Shown here: piece by piece, positions 32,801-38,563 of the stretch
Position numbering within the stretch: position 1 is the stretch's first letter
How the letters are laid out: each line of letters opens with the position of its first letter
Source: an uncultured Eubacteriales bacterium
GTDB taxonomy: Bacteria > Bacillota > Clostridia > Oscillospirales > CAG-382
Assembly: GCA_934502885.1 (NCBI GenBank)
Contig: CAKSUT010000020.1
Span: 1-38,563, forward strand
DNA length: 38,563 nucleotides
Direction of reading: 5' to 3'
The notes under the pieces: generated by a model
Database searches by the model: none
What the model was told of the DNA's origin: nothing
What the model saw: only the letters and a program-made list of their open reading frames with translations
Program-made: the position numbers and the translations under genes

Positions 32801-33307
32801 CGCAATGAGTTCGTCAGCCATTGTGTAATTGCCGAGAGTTGCGCTTGTTTCGGAAATATCGAGGTCGCCGATATCTACCCAAACCTCGCCCTTTACCTCT
32901 TTGAGAGCGTTGAACTGCTCAAAGCTGTAGGGGTTCTCCTTTGTGCCGTCTCCCTCTTCGTAAAGCTCAACCTCTTCCTCGGTTTCCTCCTCGGCAGGGG
33001 TTTCCTTGATGGGAGCTTCCTCTTCTGCTTCGGGTTCTTCCTCGTTGGGAGTCTCTTCCTCTGCCTTGGCTTCTTCCTCGGCAGGAATCTCTTCCTCTGC
33101 CTTGGCTTCTTCCTCGGCAGGAGCTTCTTCAGCCGGAGTCTCTTCTTCGGTCGGAGCTTCCTCCTCGGGGACTGTCTCAACTACCGCATTCTCGGCGGAG
33201 TCGGGAACATTTTCTTCGACGTCTTCAGCGAAAACGTTCGTTATGCCGCTTGAGCTTACAGTCATGAGAGCCGCAAGTGCAAGGGCAAGTGTCTTTTTCC
33301 GATCCAT
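23840..33307 (-). CDS. Giant secreted beta-helix protein with cohesin-like and dockerin-like domains
   Basis: The 3155-residue protein starts with a signal peptide (MDRKKTLALALAALMTVSSS). Next is a Glu/Ala/Pro-rich stalk (about 25-125), then a very long Thr/Val/Asn-rich region of parallel beta-helix type (about 125-2450). That region has four recognisable entries of the form Y-x-T-L-x-x-A-x-x-A (near 504, 1107, 1534 and 2186). A cohesin-like domain follows (about 2460-2600: WVLKYDPTKFAPVG, VLATYTFKALA), then Ig/MBG-like domains (about 2610-2970: ATVSDL, AHSIDL, PRPVTIKV). At the end lies a degenerate dockerin (about 3095-3155: DINLSEFLDVND and DVNGDKMVDSTD). There is no LPXTG or membrane anchor. 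ATG at 33307 follows GGAGGG by 9 nt. The neighbour at 33442 may be its wall anchor. The role, perhaps adhesion to host or plant glycan, is inference. Confidence 0.85.
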   Translation of the reverse strand: MDRKKTLALALAALMTVSSSGITNVFAEDVEENVPDSAENAVVETVPEEEAPTEEETPAEEAPAEEEAKAEEEIPAEEEAKAEEETPNEEEPEAEEEAPIKETPAEEETEEEVELYEEGDGTKENPYSFEQFNALKEVKGEVWVDIGDLDISETSATLGNYTMADELIASNDALEGYEPNGNTVSDGNGGQLKVQVQTKEAAKIHVVGSVTAKDNNSDYNKNFTQFDTLYVVVPHKSTVIFDKVEFNGIFNINANYIYCYNRPDGTEARGESYYTNRWYFNPVAIENIVLDGCTVNGQWFSNGTPAKNVTIKKTAFTHHPDTGYANNANPIWWKNVKDIESVTIENSTVISSRPIKFEGYSGSITVANNTFNMLDGNACGTTGESDAKKNAALYLGTGTADDGTTVKAGDIVVTGNKLVTEEGVHTQLIAYKGTVLKDGAELLVKGNTDANDNALSNTAVINGWHSDSAEWSAEVENFVSANASEDGDLPHWRGEAGTTVMVGDAYYTTLEAALKAVYVGGPYETPVDIICKENANLGRMAPHTHIADSINIIGNGATVKGDLEIDTYKYARGKYAQDANGDYLTKDITVNVEGLNGIAAWGERHTDKVVTLNFKDCKNMGEVYFTGKPEVNGTINITLDGCSFNAANGSNANSSVYTNNPGTISITDCEFDGIAVPVNLNNKSNGKQTVTVKNATFTDCATKALAAAQNASKYAAPIRFVTQNGATTEANVEACTITYSESVETNGFGDILLGDGREGKESTLKASVTVKGMDAEVQVQYPGVSEATVTTTVSAGEEKTVTMPESAVITMSDFVAAVRAGNGAFDGEGKTVVVKPRSNCDGYDNRTDIAAQTEADVRRVNSDLAQYQLFGTDFGVALGNINISNVNFKFVPADFEICVNSGWKGTFTAEKVKVGQFHLYNTGNVNFTNCTFDAVVLSPWTKTEQSVTSERTTTITGCTFKNAYDSYAIKDVQTNNVMISGNTFDSCGGGIMFSGAKVADVSVTGNTFRIIDSETSAKEGKAGTRGLIQIAANVATAEGGSFTVTGNTADNGAPVFRFLSKNAALDAFKVSNEGFTDNTLTTPDSIGIAQKGDKLVACDIINADTGVTYSTLADAIAAAEAGQTIKLCANATLDEAVTIDKNLTLDLGGKTLAVSPVTISGTADVTVKNGKITRHSGETAFSVNDSAKFTVDGVKMDLSQTDGITGNNCGMTGIFYFSSGSLTVKDSTIESSVKVTSATTYTANATAAYGIKLYGETTGAYGYRECSGTVTIENSVIKGGSIVTDEVWDSYSTTRYLMHNGGIGLGLYGSPVVTITDSEIYGGNSDYKDAGDAILVGSSFGNKLTINSAKVVGGSSVKGAESGYGYGGEGINSTSQNAGISVAIEGSKIAGGDGGKSWNGNGIEISHDIPFEIKDTTVAAGDGASASGNASAIRVGNYDLTKATLENVTLDAGDNAKNSVIKNAGSSDIKLKGTLTVEGGKALENANFAVAEEDAKDVKLVGSVDTTTVKVDGYVLSESTTAEDTLVIEKALVAIGDKNYATLKDAFAAAKKGDTVKLLGDVTVTETVNVIDSSVLSDITLDGNNFTITYDTPDKNIFRFGDTTSGKQTYATGVKVKDVTMSGNARYAFFLHGGTTSQFTNVNISGKYFIAINLYGTHGATFTNCNITNEATVEEGSYLVPNNAVWSNVAAANPVKLINSKISKISINAYTTANVLAPKIFVDKDSEVAVATLDDGAISGDKLLCVSAESEGKFTVREILDDTENEGKYIESEAIEAVAVIERGGKKTVLCEKLTGAVNLSEDGDTIAVLANAAAPAALDKRTVWEKQGKDYVQVEKAINGLTIKAADAVTLSDDTTAVPTVEITGLEKIAGTNVTLENLYIVPSKTLEIAGEGATLKGCYVRAKNTAYADEVVNKNLNNYLTKLTGKNVKIENCVFDGMGAEGDTQYLPNIKLLPPTNCENVTVTGTTFKNARSAMYPGAASGEFTIDGCKFENIDTYSIHLGSGGANLTVKNSELMGWTSFGTPTGTITFENCAFSASKLCANIVAHNNAAFTNCTFTKEFTEQYYTDEDNYYLGLQLDQPNLKVIVNGAKIVDENGDEITNIPVTKLTDRTKTGDVVAFDAETNAEGKFTSGTFVGDKDAITAAAQEGLKATTNPDGTKSYVLKVAPKEGMAFYVDKVSGEANYFATLPEAVAAAQSGATITMTENANGDGVVVPSGKDLTFDFDGHVYEVTGTLVGSGGSETNGFQLLENSTIVMKNGKIFVNPTTAQWGPNTVNSYGLTGARMIIQNYANLTLENMILDGNRTATGKQINPMYVLSNNNGDIVLTGSTTIIAAPVARPYTPYTYAFDVCSYSTYPHVTVTLDENMTGTIYGNIQISTDKPASNNKSNFNLTIKNGVINGKIDKASNVYEGFGDITGGMFTDSKVDEKLVLEEGKKLATVMVGGVEYNAVVTDFTVKAEVSGDDRKTETADMLDVYVDEIVTVNVVANGGAFTNADWVLKYDPTKFAPVGDPVFANGYEAVTSSDGYTLAGKVRGAGSADEYADGTVLATYTFKALAQTETVTGEFIVTSAHVNDYAMAAVVDSVPAALVSAKATILAGEDATEIAITMEDTTAEYTGEKIYGNKASSTTVDASGNTPAFTYSTEENGTYTTELPGFTAVGEYTYWVKAELDGFKPTKASAKVTITEATVTASVEYSINNIAGEKLYITPMINRLLDGEFTGSVKITVTGGGLNETRTFAKADFGTVVSNGTVTANDKIEVTLPKKATYTITAVYVEGENDNYKPGAKTTVKVNAAKATVSDLTAVKEAIDESNTYVYDGNAHSIDLDTAKAKLPTDGDWTVSVTPDTANSITEVGKNFVTIIFTDANDKYNDVTINTVLEVTPRPVTIKVNDFVKDFGKPDPAELTNSTGYTIELTQPATATGEALVEAGDLGTITLVREPGEAKKTYKVTASYTPNRNYEVTVVDGKLEIGKPAFKVEVVDNALLKGGDVKADYVAGYRLVLVYTDVDNAFFNYGGANMFDVTARGYKYVDYNYTENTATESTEAYKHVYGLVVPSIGRYEATAEYHDRYKSRVGYSFDMVDKPEKVVYDNDINLSEFLDVNDYSMTNGIYNVIFNSSRFAKNFLKADVNGDKMVDSTDAGEVKTAVDR
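33053..33122 (-). repeat. 36-bp tandem repeat in the Glu/Ala/Pro stalk
   Basis: A 34-bp sequence at 33053-33086 recurs exactly at 33089-33122. It encodes a 12-residue unit, PAEEEAKAEEEx. Related but diverged units run on both sides (about 33000-33190). The period is a multiple of three, so copy-number change would keep the frame. Confidence 0.85.
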
Positions 33308-33441
33308 AAAACCTATCCCTCCATGAATCAACGTTGTCCGACAACTCGGTCGGCACGGGTTTTGGTTTACTGTCTTTTGCTGTTGCCGTATATTTCAGGA
33401 GTGCGGTTTGCAGTCTCCGTGAAAACGATGTAAGGTGAGAA

Positions 33442-35361
33442 TTACTTCTCGAGAGCCGTCCAGTCCTTATCCTCGGCGAGTCCCGTGTGGTGCTCGTGGA
33501 TGTCGTCGGACTTCATCTCGTAGGTGTGGCTGTTGGTTGCCTCCTGTACCGCGAGGTAGTACCACATATTGGAGGGGTTGTCCTCCCATGTCTTCATACC
33601 CTCGGCAAGATCCTTTTCACTCTCGGGCTGTCTTACGAGAACTCGGTTGATGAGGGTCATTGCCTCGGCACGGGTAATGCTGTCGTCGGGTCTGAACTTG
33701 CCGCCGTCTCCGACTACCCATCCGAGAGTTGCCGCACGGTTGATGTAGTCCTCAGCCCAGTGACCGGCGATGTCGTCGAAGCGGATAACTCCGTCCGCCT
33801 CCTTGTCGCTGAAGCGTGCCGCAATCGTCGCGAACTCCGCTCTCGTAATGTAGGCGTTCGGGTCAAACTCGGTCTCGCTTCTGCCCTTGATTATTCCCAT
33901 CGACGCAAGTGTCGAGACTGCGGTGTTGAACCAGTTGTTCTCGTTTACGTCGGCGAAAGTATTTGTCTTGGTGAGGTTTGCGCTTCTCGTTTCGTCGTTG
34001 AGGATACGGAAGAAAATCGTTGCGACCTCGGCTCTCGTGATATTCGCCTGAGGATAAACCATGCCCTCGCCTCTGCCGACGATGTAAGCGTAATGCTCTG
34101 TTGCGAATACGGAGGGTCTGTTTGCAATGCCGGCGCTTCCGCTCTCGGACTTCTTAGCCCACTTTGCGTAAATCTTGGTATTCTGCGTGAGCTTTACGGA
34201 GGTTATAATATTGTTAAGCTTTTCGTCGCCGCACCAGCCGGAGAACACGCTGCCCTCCTTTACCGGAACGTACTGCGCAAGGCTTAGGTTGGTGTTGACC
34301 GCAACCGATACGGGCTTTATCTCACTGCCGCCGTTTGTCTCAAAGGTGAGCGTGACATTGTTGACGACGCTGCCGCCGCCACCGCCGCCACCGCCGCCTC
34401 CGGTGCTGTTCTTTGTCCAGCCGGCATAGAGAACGGTGTCCTTGTCAAGCGTGATAACGGTTACTTTCGTGTGGAAGGTCTTGTCGGTGTACCAGCCGTT
34501 AAAGGTGTAGCCGCTTCTCGTCGTCGTCTGCTTTACGGCGTATTCCTCGCCCTCGTAGAGAGTTACGGACGGAATCGCCTTGCCGCCGTTTGCGTCAAAG
34601 GAAAGCGCGTAACGCTTCTTTGCCTCGAACTTTGCGGTAAAGGTTGCGCTCTTATCTGCGGTGTACTCGCTTCCTGCGGCGTAGGTCTTGCCGTCGCTTT
34701 CCCAGCCGACAAACTTGTAGCCCTCCTTCTCGGGAGCGGGACGAAGGTTCGTCACACTGCCCTTGGCGAAGGTGTCCTTCTCGGTTTTGTCATCAATTAT
34801 GTATGTAAGCGTGTAGGAATCGACAGGCTCGCCGACCTCAACTCTGAGGTTTTTGACGCCGATGCTCTCGACTTCGTTGTTATCGCCGTCGGACGCCTTG
34901 GGGAGCTTTGTCGCAAGGTCGCTGTATGCGCCCACTTTGTCCTCGAGAACCTTGAGTCGGAACGTTGCCACAACGCCGTTCGCTTCGTAATTCTTCGTGT
35001 CAATCGTGTTGATGAACACTCTGTGCTCACCGTCGGAGTACACCTTCATGTCGCCCGAGCAGTTTGTGTCGGTCGATACGCTTCCGGCAACGAACTCAAA
35101 GAATTCGTGGTCGTAGTATATCTCGTTTTGCAGACGGTAGAGCGAAAACTCGTCGTTCGCTTCGTTTTCAAAGTAAACCTTGACGGTCACGACAGCTCCT
35201 GTCGGAACTGTAACTTTATACGCCGTGTCGCCGTCGGATATCGATACTGCGTCGTCGCACGCAAGGCGGAACGTCAGCGATAAGGGCGAAGCGGCAAACG
35301 CCTGTGGTAATGTGACCAGAACAAGAACAAGCGCAAGCGTTATGATTAAAATCCTCTTCAC
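33442..35361 (-). CDS. SLH-domain surface protein with cohesin-like domain and InlB-type repeats
   Basis: The 639-residue protein has a signal peptide (RILIITLALVLVLVTLPQAFA), a cohesin-like beta-sandwich (about 25-175: VTVKVYFENEANDEFSLYRL, NEIYYDHEFFEFVAGSV, GVVATFRLKVL) and three InlB B-repeats with G-W signatures (YKFVGWESDGKTY, YTFNGWYTDKTFH, SVFSGWCGDEKLN). The second and third of these are split by a run of ten Gly. Three SLH domains (about 417-600) each carry TRAE (NITRAEVAT, YITRAEFAT, SITRAEAMT). SLH domains bind pyruvylated wall polymers. The first SLH domain looks short at its N-terminal end. GTG at 35361 follows AAAGGAG by 9 nt. It lies upstream of the giant protein gene on the same strand with 134 bp between. 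Confidence 0.9.
   Translation of the reverse strand: MKRILIITLALVLVLVTLPQAFAASPLSLTFRLACDDAVSISDGDTAYKVTVPTGAVVTVKVYFENEANDEFSLYRLQNEIYYDHEFFEFVAGSVSTDTNCSGDMKVYSDGEHRVFINTIDTKNYEANGVVATFRLKVLEDKVGAYSDLATKLPKASDGDNNEVESIGVKNLRVEVGEPVDSYTLTYIIDDKTEKDTFAKGSVTNLRPAPEKEGYKFVGWESDGKTYAAGSEYTADKSATFTAKFEAKKRYALSFDANGGKAIPSVTLYEGEEYAVKQTTTRSGYTFNGWYTDKTFHTKVTVITLDKDTVLYAGWTKNSTGGGGGGGGGGSVVNNVTLTFETNGGSEIKPVSVAVNTNLSLAQYVPVKEGSVFSGWCGDEKLNNIITSVKLTQNTKIYAKWAKKSESGSAGIANRPSVFATEHYAYIVGRGEGMVYPQANITRAEVATIFFRILNDETRSANLTKTNTFADVNENNWFNTAVSTLASMGIIKGRSETEFDPNAYITRAEFATIAARFSDKEADGVIRFDDIAGHWAEDYINRAATLGWVVGDGGKFRPDDSITRAEAMTLINRVLVRQPESEKDLAEGMKTWEDNPSNMWYYLAVQEATNSHTYEMKSDDIHEHHTGLAEDKDWTALEK
34372..34404 (-). 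repeat. GGC/GGT tract encoding ten glycines
   Basis: A near-perfect run of CCG/CCA triplets on the plus strand encodes ten Gly in a linker of the SLH protein. Such a tract can change length by slippage in steps of one residue. Confidence 0.8.
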
Positions 35362-35437
35362 TTTGATTTTCTCCTTTCGACATATAAAGTACACTAACGG
35401 TTACTTTATCAGACACTTATTCGCAATTGCAAGCATT

Positions 35438-35466
35438 ATTTTACCACTGCGGAGCTGAGTTGTCAA
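35438..35466 (-). promoter_or_regulatory. Promoter of the SLH protein gene
   Basis: On the minus strand TTGACA and TAAAAT are 17 bp apart with an extended TGG. A second TTGACA lies 8 bp upstream. The transcript would have a leader of about 70 nt and may run on into the giant protein gene, since no terminator is seen between them. Confidence 0.85.
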
Positions 35467-36126
35467 GTGTCAATTCTTACAATATTTGAGCAGATGATAT
35501 TTTCTTTTTGTTCATATTTAAATTTTATGCACCGTATTTAGCGAAAAAACTCAACATTTTGCGGTCTCACGGGCGAATCACGCTATATATAGTTTCGCAA
35601 TGTATAATTTACAATTATTCTTTTGTGAGTCTATATGTTTTGTCAGCGCATCCGCATAAAACAACATCACTCCCCCAAAAAACCCAAAATTCTGTGCAAA
35701 ATGCAGCAAAATCAGGCACACACAAGAGAGTATATTTATGCACCTTATTCATTCCAATGCGCATATTCGCGTGAGTTCAAGCGATGAAGGGGGCAGGAGT
35801 CGCGCAAAATTGTGTAAACGGACGAGTAATCCGGCCCGTTTTTCTCACATATAACCGACAGCGAATCACTCTCTTCGACCGTGTACAGCGTTAACCGAGC
35901 TTCAACATTGGGCAGCTCACCCTTGAACCATCAACATTTTCTCTCCCCGAGGCAATATTTTTACTCATTTACGCTCATTCGAGTTTAACACGAAATTGTA
36001 ATCTTTCCCCCTGCCGGCACATGGTTTACACAAGCGTCGGCATCGTGAAGACTTATTTCACGATGCCGCTGTTCTTTCAAAAAAGTAACTATCGCTTGAA
36101 AAAAACAAACCGTTTTGCGAAAACCT
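35467..36126. other. AT-rich intergenic region without genes
   Basis: About 660 bp hold no credible reading frame. A weak hairpin AAACGG/CCGTTT followed by T (35816-35843) and a strong hairpin at 36038-36068 are the only structures seen. The region separates the surface island from the fucosidase gene. Confidence 0.6.
36038..36068. terminator. Strong 12-bp hairpin upstream of the GH95 gene
   Basis: CGGCATCGTGAA (36038-36049) pairs perfectly with TTCACGATGCCG (36057-36068) around GACTTAT. The plus strand then reads CTGTTCTTTC, a poor T-tract. It lies 59 bp before the GH95 promoter with no gene in front of it, so it may end an untranslated transcript or be left from a lost gene. Confidence 0.45.
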
Positions 36127-36155
36127 ATTGACACGACCACCGACGTATGATAAAA
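36127..36155 (+). promoter_or_regulatory. Promoter of the GH95 gene
   Basis: TTGACA (36127-36132) and TAAAAT (36150-36155) are 17 bp apart. Confidence 0.9.
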
Positions 36156-36191
36156 TCGAAACGGTAAATAAAAACGCAAGGAGTGATTGAC

Positions 36192-38435
36192 ATGGCAAAC
36201 GGCAAAATCCTTTACTACACAAAGCCTGCCGAATATTTTACCGAAGCCGAGCCTCTCGGCAACGGCAGCATCGGCGCTATGGTCTACGGCGGCACAAAAA
36301 GAGAGAAGGTATCGCTCAACTGCGATACGCTGTGGTCGGGACTTCCCAAGGCAATAAAAAAGGAGGGTGCATACGAAGCGTTCCTCGAAGGTAAAAAAGC
36401 CGCTCTCGACGGCGACTACGAAAAGGCGCACAAAATTATATCCGAGGGCTTTCTCGGCACGAACTCCGAGGTGTATCTTCCCATGGGCACAATGTTCCTT
36501 GACTTTGCCGATGCGGAAATCACCGGCTACGAGAGGCGTCTCGACCTCGAAACCGGCGTGCTTTCAGTGTCGTATACCGCAAACGGAGTGAGCTTTTCCC
36601 GCGAATATTTCGTGTCGTACCCCGACTCGGCGCTTGCCGTAAGAATAAGTGCGGACAAGCCGAAAAGCGTGTCTTTTGCGCTGTCGCTTGAGTCGAGGCT
36701 CAAAAGCTCTGTTTCGGTCGAAGACGACACTGTTTATCTCGACGGAGAATGTCCTTACACCTGTCACGCCGACGACCCGAGGAACGTAATGGAATACGAG
36801 TACTCCGACCTTCCCGAAAAGAGGGGAGTTTCGTTCCGTGCCGGCGCAAGGATCGTCACCGACGGTGAAATGAGCGAAACGGTCGGCGGCGCACCGTCAC
36901 TTACCGTAAAAAACGCCGACAGTGCGGTAATAATTTTCTCGGTGAAAACCTCGTTCAACGGTTACGACAAGCATCCGTGCCTTGAGGGGCGCGAATACAT
37001 AGCCCCCCTTGAACGCACACTTGACAATGCGGAAAATCTCGGCTTTGACAGACTCCGCATGAACCATGTGAACGATTACTCCAAGCTGTTTTCGAGGGTG
37101 AAGCTTGACCTCGGCGAGAGCGGCAGGGAGGGTATGCCAACCGATGAAAGGCTGAAACGCTTTGCTGAGGACAGCGGCGACGTGAGTCTCTACACGCTTC
37201 TTTTCGACTTTGCACGGTATCTCACGATAGCGTCCTCGAGAAAAGGCTCTCAGGCGACCTGCCTGCAAGGTATCTGGAACGAGAGCATGACGCCGCCGTG
37301 GCGAAGCAACTACACCGTCAACATAAACACCGAGATGAACTACTGGTGTACGCTCATGTGCGGTCTTGACGAGTGCTTTGAGCCGCTTGTACTCTTCATG
37401 AAGGACAGATGCGAAGCCGGAAAAGCGACGGCGGCGCACTACTATCACGCAAGAGGAACCGTCATGCACCACAACAGCGATTTGTGGGCGCACACGACCG
37501 CCGTCACAAACAACGCGCAGTGGGGCTTCTGGAACGGAGCAATGGGTTGGCTCTGCCGCGAACTGTACGAGTACTACGAGTACACACTCGACGAAAAATA
37601 CCTTGCCGAAGAGGCGTACCCGATAATGCGTGAATCGGCTCTGTTTTACCTTGACCTTCTTACCGACAGAGGCGACGGAAAGCTCTCGGTTGTTCCGTCA
37701 ACCTCGCCCGAGAATGTGTTCATTTACGGCGACGGCAAAAAAGCGGCGGTCGCAAAGTATACGGCTATGTCCGATTCCATAGCATACGACCTCTTTAAAA
37801 ACTGTCTCAGCGCCGCAAAGGTTCTCGGAATATCGGACGGCTTCACGGACGAGGTCGAAACCGCGATAGGCAAAATGTCGCCGCTTGCGACAGGCTCTGA
37901 CGGACGTCTTCTCGAATGGAACGAGGAGTTCGGAGAAACCGATGTAACGCACCGTCACCTGTCGCACCTTTACGCACTCCACCCGGCGCGGCTCATCACT
38001 ACGGACGGTACTCCCGAGCTTGCCGAAGCCTGCCGCAAGGTAATGGCGCGCCGAGGCGATAACGGCACAGGCTGGAGCCTTGCGTGGAAGATAAACTTCG
38101 CGGCGAGACTCGGCGAGGGCGACCATGCGTTAAAGCTTCTCAAAATGCAGCTCAATCCCGTTTTACCCGAGGTTGACTCATGGCAGCGTCCCGGCGGCAC
38201 GTATCCAAATCTTTTCGACGCACATCCGCCGTTTCAGATTGACGGCAATTTCGGTGCGGCAAGCGGCATTCTCGAAATGCTCGCAGGCTACGACAAAAAC
38301 GGCGAGGTCGCACTTCTCCCGGCGCTTCCCTCCGAGTGGAAAAGCGGCAGACTTGAGGGCGTTCGCCTTCGCGGCGGCAAAATACTCAATATGGAGTGGG
38401 AAAACGGAGAGGTGAAAAGCTGCGATTTCCGGTAA
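36192..38435 (+). CDS. Glycoside hydrolase family 95 (alpha-L-fucosidase)
   Basis: This 747-residue protein fits GH95, inverting alpha-1,2-L-fucosidases (some members act on alpha-L-galactosides). It has the N-terminal beta domain (about 1-260; LGNGSIGAMVYGG, EVYLPMGTMFLDF), the alpha/alpha barrel (about 280-650) and a C-terminal beta domain. The NxN pair that activates water is N377-I-N379 in YTVNINTEMNYW. The general acid is E575 in RLLEWNEEF, and Asp in PFQIDGNFGA matches the third conserved residue. ATG at 36192 follows AAGGAG by 8 nt. With no signal peptide it should act in the cytoplasm on imported fucosylated oligosaccharides, as from mucin or milk. It has its own promoter. Confidence 0.92.
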   Translation: MANGKILYYTKPAEYFTEAEPLGNGSIGAMVYGGTKREKVSLNCDTLWSGLPKAIKKEGAYEAFLEGKKAALDGDYEKAHKIISEGFLGTNSEVYLPMGTMFLDFADAEITGYERRLDLETGVLSVSYTANGVSFSREYFVSYPDSALAVRISADKPKSVSFALSLESRLKSSVSVEDDTVYLDGECPYTCHADDPRNVMEYEYSDLPEKRGVSFRAGARIVTDGEMSETVGGAPSLTVKNADSAVIIFSVKTSFNGYDKHPCLEGREYIAPLERTLDNAENLGFDRLRMNHVNDYSKLFSRVKLDLGESGREGMPTDERLKRFAEDSGDVSLYTLLFDFARYLTIASSRKGSQATCLQGIWNESMTPPWRSNYTVNINTEMNYWCTLMCGLDECFEPLVLFMKDRCEAGKATAAHYYHARGTVMHHNSDLWAHTTAVTNNAQWGFWNGAMGWLCRELYEYYEYTLDEKYLAEEAYPIMRESALFYLDLLTDRGDGKLSVVPSTSPENVFIYGDGKKAAVAKYTAMSDSIAYDLFKNCLSAAKVLGISDGFTDEVETAIGKMSPLATGSDGRLLEWNEEFGETDVTHRHLSHLYALHPARLITTDGTPELAEACRKVMARRGDNGTGWSLAWKINFAARLGEGDHALKLLKMQLNPVLPEVDSWQRPGGTYPNLFDAHPPFQIDGNFGAASGILEMLAGYDKNGEVALLPALPSEWKSGRLEGVRLRGGKILNMEWENGEVKSCDFR

Positions 38436-38465
38436 TTGACGATTGACAATTACTGTTTAATGCTG

Positions 38466-38563
38466 AATTCATAATGCATAATGCATAATTGACGTTGAAA
38501 AGCTTCGCTTTTCTTCAACATTATACGGCGCTAAATTTGAGCTTGTGCGGCAAAGGAATAGCG
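38466..38563 (+). repeat. Dispersed intergenic repeat R1, end copy
   Basis: The order is: ATAATGCATAATGCATAATT filler, GACGTTGAAAAGC-TTC-GCTTTTC hairpin (38497-38513), TTCAACATTATACGGCGC, then AATTTGAGCTTGTGCGGCAAAGG. This is the reverse complement of the design at 108-199 with substitutions. It follows the fucosidase gene directly and runs off the window. Confidence 0.7.

Overview
The window comes from a low-to-mid GC, Gram-positive anaerobe of the class Clostridia, most likely a gut commensal near Oscillospiraceae/Ruminococcaceae. The grounds are the order rplU-prp-rpmA-obgE with a Prp-cleavable N-terminal extension on L27, strong Shine-Dalgarno sites, promoters of the form TTGACA-17 bp-TATAAT often with an extended TGG before the -10, SLH-type surface anchoring, group II ECF vitamin transport, and several intracellular glycoside hydrolases. 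No rRNA, tRNA, CRISPR array, transposase or phage gene was seen. The taxonomic placement is inference.

Layout. 1-407: hairpin-rich dispersed repeats. 408-2323: an orphan Card1/Can2-like CARF nuclease overlapping a YjjG-type HAD phosphatase. 2362-4801: rplU, prp, rpmA and obgE behind a textbook promoter. 4885-6884: a GH5 glycosidase divergent from an AraC/cupin regulator. 6989-9612: feoAB, whose FeoB carries a Cys-rich N-terminal extension built from tandem copies of its own first G-domain strand. 9763-11112: a GH39 glycosidase. 11478-12279: divergent ribbon-helix-helix protein and SLOG-domain protein. 12316-14050: an ECF S-component divergent from a C-terminally shortened MocR regulator (probably vitamin B6). 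14100-15536: an unrecognised XRE-type regulator with a dyad over its promoter. 15749-16213: a membrane protein.

16.26-17.29 kb holds about 1 kb of non-coding sequence: a second copy of the dispersed repeat, a decayed copy of the end of the beta-galactosidase gene, and three tandem, elaborately foldable units (A, B, C). Their helices are kept by paired base changes although the sequence differs. This is the best candidate here for an undescribed element. It is followed on the minus strand by lacZ-type GH2, a tautomerase and a small membrane protein (17286-21001), then an orphan BlaI-like repressor and a Gfo/Idh/MocA oxidoreductase (21175-22742).

22.9-35.4 kb is a surface-protein island, all on the minus strand: a DUF11 protein without a signal peptide, a 3155-residue secreted beta-helix protein with a cohesin-like domain and a degenerate dockerin at its C-terminus, and a cohesin-like/InlB-repeat/SLH protein that could anchor to the cell wall. 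Together they suggest a non-catalytic, cellulosome-like adhesion assembly. The window closes with a GH95 alpha-L-fucosidase (36192-38435) and another copy of the dispersed repeat.

The glycosidases (GH5, GH39, GH2, GH95) all lack signal peptides, so they probably finish oligosaccharides after uptake, while the secreted proteins provide attachment.
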